A stretch of 9,291 bases of DNA, taken from assembly GCA_023388205.1 (NCBI GenBank), contig JAEWGS010000097.1, positions 1-9,291 on the forward strand, read 5' to 3'. Shown in pieces: positions 8,501 to 9,291 of the stretch. Below the pieces are notes generated by a model. That model made no database searches and was not told the DNA's origin. It saw nothing but the letters and a program-made list of their open reading frames with translations. The translations under genes were made by a program, and so were the position numbers. Each line of letters opens with the position of its first letter. Position 1 is the stretch's first letter. This DNA is from Bacillota bacterium (GTDB lineage Bacteria > Bacillota > Clostridia > Saccharofermentanales > Fastidiosipilaceae).

Positions 8501-8590
8501 CAGTACAACCAGTTGATCCCTCGGGATATCGATGTTCACATTCTTCAAATTGTGTTCTCTAGCTCCGCGAATACGGATCACACGCTTCAT
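5516..8590 (-). CDS. uvrA: UvrABC excinuclease subunit A (UvrA)
   Basis: UvrA is the damage-sensing ABC ATPase of nucleotide excision repair; it loads UvrB at lesions. All hallmarks are present: Walker A GLSGSGKSS (32-40) and GVSGSGKSS (648-656), signatures LSGGEAQR (496-503 and 837-844), Walker B YILDEPS (519-525) and YILDEPTTGL (861-870). Zinc cysteines are at C259/C262/C283/C286 and C747/C750/C770/C773. Further CxxC pairs at 121-124 and 413-416 may form the additional zinc site. The family body ends near residue 948, close to the usual 940-960 length. About 75 extra residues follow, with GRDGEAP repeats and a Lys-rich end. The start fits the conserved N-terminus, with GAGG at 8601-8598 and 7 nt spacing. 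No uvrB or uvrC lies in the window. clpE follows 262 bp downstream on the same strand. Confidence 0.97.
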   Translation of the reverse strand: MKRVIRIRGAREHNLKNVNIDIPRDQLVVLTGLSGSGKSSLAFDTIYAEGQRRYVESLSAYARMFLGQMQKPDLDSIEGLSPAISIDQKTTSHNPRSTVGTVTEVYDYLRLLFARVGQAYCPKCGRPIEQLSLDQIVERIEALGIGTAMMLLAPVVRGRKGTYAKLFQDFVKEGFMRVRVDGEIYTLDQVPSLDKNIKHDIELVVDRLILKEETHARLADSTATALKYGGGLCLVSCRHKDAKGQESWTDQLFSEHNVCPHCNVSLGDITPQLFSFNNPHGACPSCTGLGQFDEIDPKAVVSQPMLSLNEGAITVQGFNIADPTSWTHSFIASLSEYYGFSMDTPWEELSEDAKHLVLFGNDKKIPVDTSNSRYARKKNYKAKWQGIIPGMKKRLKEGVASETYADYMMVHTCDQCHGARLRPEALSVRINNKNIAEVCELPLKELKDFLEEAQHQVTDMQQKIVAKVFDELEGRLKFLIDVGLDYMNLGRASSTLSGGEAQRIRLATQIGSGLTGVLYILDEPSIGLHQRDNARLLATLKHLRDLGNSVLVVEHDEETMGEADFIIDMGPGAGELGGEVVASGSYDELCENKASLTGKYLSGRARIYMPQQRRKPRAHWIEVIGAHENNLKHCHVKVPLGVLTCVTGVSGSGKSSLVNGILLRRMQAELNGARQHDGHCEAIHGVEYLDRVIAIDQSPIGRTPRSNPATYTGVFTLIRELFAGSNLAKQRGYAPGRFSFNVKGGRCEACGGDGVKRIEMHFLPDVYVTCDVCHGERYNRETLDVTYKGKNISEVLNMTVTEALAFFEHVPKIRTKLQTLEDVGLGYIRLGQPSTQLSGGEAQRVKLASELSRRSSGNDFYILDEPTTGLHMDDVRRLIDILQRLVDGGNTVLVIEHNLDVIKCSDYIIDLGPEGGAGGGQVIAVGTPEEVSECSASYTGHYLRALIARERLRDEKEGCLSSEDNGADVAEAAGRDGEAPGRDGEAPGRGDAALGHDDAAKPLASSKDQKKEKPLKKKQKRSLK
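5588..5671 (-). repeat. uvrA: 21-bp coding repeats in the uvrA tail
   Basis: Residues 974-1000 are built from 7-residue units: GRDGEAP, GRDGEAP, GRGDAAL, then GHDDAA. The DNA shows a matching 21-bp period. The units lie outside the conserved UvrA fold, just before a lysine-rich C-terminus (residues 1007-1024, about half Lys/Arg). The second pair of units is diverged, so this is an ageing array rather than a fresh duplication. Confidence 0.8.
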
Positions 8591-8690
8591 CTCATCGCCT
8601 CTTTCTTCGTTCGTCTTTGCTTCGTCTTTGGTCTCAGCTCGTCGGCAGCTAGGTGACGCGATCGCCTAAAGCTGTGTCGATCGCTCCCCT

Positions 8691-8758
8691 CCTCGGCGGC
8701 CCGAGCTGGCGCCCCTCGGCGGCCCGAGCTGACGCTTCTCGGCAATCCGAGAGCTGAC
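8691..8758. repeat. 23-bp tandem repeat, each unit a short hairpin
   Basis: Units lie at 8691-8713, 8714-8736 and 8737-8758. The first two differ at only two positions; the third is diverged. Every unit keeps the stem CTCGG/CCGAG with a 4-nt loop: on the minus strand the loops are GCCG, GCCG and ATTG. If the promoter at 8809 drives uvrA, these three hairpins lie in its 5' untranslated leader. Confidence 0.75.
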
Positions 8759-8808
8759 TTTCACCTCACGCCTTAAATTCAATCCGACTTCATTTTTCTT
8801 AGACTGTC

Positions 8809-8817
8809 ATAGTAGCA
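8809..8817 (-). promoter_or_regulatory. Candidate extended -10 promoter for uvrA
   Basis: The minus strand reads TGCTACTAT at 8817-8809, an extended -10 (TGnTACTAT, one mismatch to TATAAT). No good -35 lies 16-18 bp upstream; a TTGAAG is too far away. A start near 8802 would give a leader of about 210 nt, unusually long and containing the hairpin repeats. Confidence 0.4.
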
Positions 8818-8836
8818 CGCCCGTCGCCTTTTGCCC

Positions 8837-8904
8837 GTCCTCTCTTCAACGAGAGCGAGCACATGTACGTAAGCTACAGACTTGTATCTATGTGAGCGGA
8901 GGAC
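8837..8904. repeat. Nested dyad symmetry upstream of the uvrA promoter
   Basis: GTCCTC (8837-8842) pairs with GAGGAC (8899-8904). Inside, CG (8856-8857) faces CG (8897-8898), CACAT (8860-8864) faces ATGTG (8890-8894), and TACA (8875-8878) faces TGTA (8883-8886) with a GACT loop. A competing hairpin, CTCTC with GAGAG around 8840-8855, overlaps the outer arm. This could be a small structured RNA or a protein site. No promoter or terminator clearly belongs to it. Confidence 0.35.
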
Positions 8905-9006
8905 AGACTCATGTTCGAGCGCACGTGTGCGTTCAGCAAGCTGGATCCCGCAGCTATCTAGCGTACGCGCGAGCTTTCACCACACAAGAAACACCCAAAA
9001 AAGACG

Positions 9007-9037
9007 AAAAAAAAGCCACTCAAACTTGAGTAGCTTT
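9007..9037 (-). terminator. Intrinsic terminator of tRNA-Glu
   Basis: On the minus strand AAAGCTACTCAA and TTGAGTGGCTTT form a near-perfect stem with one U-G pair and a tight loop, running into eight T residues (9014-9007). It begins immediately after the tRNA 3' end, so the tRNA is transcribed alone or last in its unit. Confidence 0.9.
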
Positions 9038-9109
9038 TGACCCTAACGAGAGTCGAACTCGTGATTCCGCCTTGAGAGGGCGGCGTCTTGACCACTTGAC
9101 CATAGGGCC
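9038..9109 (-). tRNA. tRNA-Glu (anticodon CUC)
   Basis: This is a 72-nt cloverleaf on the minus strand. The acceptor GGCCCTA pairs with TAGGGTC (one G-U). The D stem is GTC/GAC. The anticodon stem CCGCC/GGCGG encloses loop CTCTCAA, giving anticodon CTC at 9076-9074, which reads GAG. The T arm is ACGAG-TTCGACT-CTCGT, and the discriminator base is A. CCA is not encoded (AAA follows), so it must be added afterwards. CTC is usually the second glutamate isoacceptor beside UUC. A weak promoter candidate is TTTCAT (9153-9148), 17 bp, TAAACT (9130-9125). The terminator follows directly. Confidence 0.96.
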
Positions 9110-9183
9110 ACATAACGGATAGATAGTTTAACTGAACAAAAACAAAAATGAAAGTCTTTTTTTTCGATAAAATCTAAAGTCCT

Positions 9184-9291
9184 ATGAAGATGAAGAAAAA
9201 AGCTAAAAAAACGATGCCCGTTGCGGCTTCCGTCACTTCGCTCTCTGCGGCTTCCGCCTTGACTCAGCCCCACGGCAGCAAGGCTCAGCCC
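9184..9291 (+). CDS. Possible start of an unknown gene, cut by the right edge
   Basis: An ATG at 9184 opens 36 codons without a stop to the window end. The peptide starts with a strongly basic run (MKMKKKAKK), then a mildly apolar Ala/Ser/Thr/Val stretch (about residues 11-27). That recalls a weak export signal, but is not hydrophobic enough to be sure. No clear Shine-Dalgarno precedes it; a TAAAAT lies upstream without a good -35. The DNA is repetitive: GCGGCTTCCG occurs at 9223-9232 and 9247-9256, and CTCAGCCC at 9263-9270 and 9284-9291. It diverges from tRNA-Glu. It may equally be non-coding, or part of a minus-strand region. I do not recognise it. Confidence 0.3.
   Translation, partial: MKMKKKAKKTMPVAASVTSLSAASALTQPHGSKAQP

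Larger units (their letters stand above)
8591..9006. other. Gene-free uvrA upstream/leader region, rich in dyads
   Basis: About 415 bp lie between the uvrA start and the tRNA terminator, with no plausible gene: the open frames are 10-21 codons and lack ribosome sites. From the uvrA side it holds an inverted repeat GCGATCG/CGATCGC (8658-8664 and 8678-8684, 13-nt loop), the 23-bp hairpin repeats (8691-8758) and an extended -10 element (8809-8817). Next come a nested dyad at 8837-8904 and a near-palindrome GCGCACGTGTGC at 8919-8930. I checked for tmRNA, RNase P RNA, SRP RNA and T-box signatures by eye and saw none. Confidence 0.5.

Noticed and set aside
2278..8590. uvrA and clpE as a single operon or a new repair-proteolysis system
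   Set aside because: A 262-bp gap with a possible operator separates them, and no other gene ties them together; shared direction alone is weak evidence.
8087..8656. 189-codon plus-strand frame opposite the uvrA start
   Set aside because: It lies within highly conserved uvrA sequence, and its translation shows no recognisable features; a shadow of uvrA.
8906..8917. LexA-type SOS box upstream of uvrA (GACTCATGTTCG)
   Set aside because: Only one half-site (GTTCG) fits the Gram-positive CGAAC-n4-GTTCG pattern; the other half has two mismatches. It also lies about 100 bp upstream of the only promoter candidate.
8820..9000. 6S RNA, SRP RNA or other known structural RNA of about 180 nt
   Set aside because: The ends of the region do not pair into a long rod, and none of the conserved SRP, RNase P or tmRNA sequence signatures is present.
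9043..9273. 76-codon minus-strand frame across tRNA-Glu
   Set aside because: It overlaps the whole tRNA gene, and its translation reads through tRNA sequence; not a gene.

Overview
The window looks like chromosomal housekeeping DNA from a member of the Bacillota (Firmicutes), most likely a clostridial lineage with moderate G+C. The reasons are a ClpE-type Clp ATPase with an N-terminal C4 zinc finger, a CtsR-like operator in front of it, the start of a YfhO-type membrane protein, and Shine-Dalgarno leaders of the GGAGG/AGGAG type. The species cannot be named from this sequence. No insertion sequence, phage gene, CRISPR array or toxin-antitoxin pair was seen.

Layout, left to right. (1) At 1-258, minus strand, is the N-terminal end of a YfhO-family membrane protein, driven by a good extended -10 promoter at 301-331. 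(2) The spacer at 280-661 is about 380 bp and holds an orphan plus-strand terminator-like hairpin. (3) At 662-2089, plus strand, is a complete MATE-family efflux transporter, followed by a 13-bp tandem repeat and an intrinsic terminator. (4) At 2278-5253, minus strand, is a ClpE-like unfoldase of 991 residues, inflated by a roughly 250-residue low-complexity linker. (5) At 5516-8590, minus strand, is UvrA, with all catalytic and zinc motifs plus an extra repeat-bearing basic tail of about 75 residues. (6) At 8591-9006 is about 415 bp without a gene. It holds the uvrA promoter and leader, three tandem short hairpins of identical stem sequence, and other dyads. (7) At 9038-9109, minus strand, is tRNA-Glu(CUC) with a strong terminator. 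(8) At 9184-9291, plus strand, is a possible gene start running off the edge.

The genes do not form one pathway. uvrA and clpE lie in the same direction, 262 bp apart; one serves nucleotide excision repair and the other protein quality control. Both are stress functions, but the gap with its CtsR-like site suggests clpE has its own promoter. The MATE gene converges on clpE and diverges from the yfhO-like gene.

No novel multi-gene system can be supported here. The points most worth a second look are the repeat-expanded disordered segments in two neighbouring conserved proteins, the structured uvrA leader, the CtsR-like operator, and the orphan hairpin before the MATE gene.
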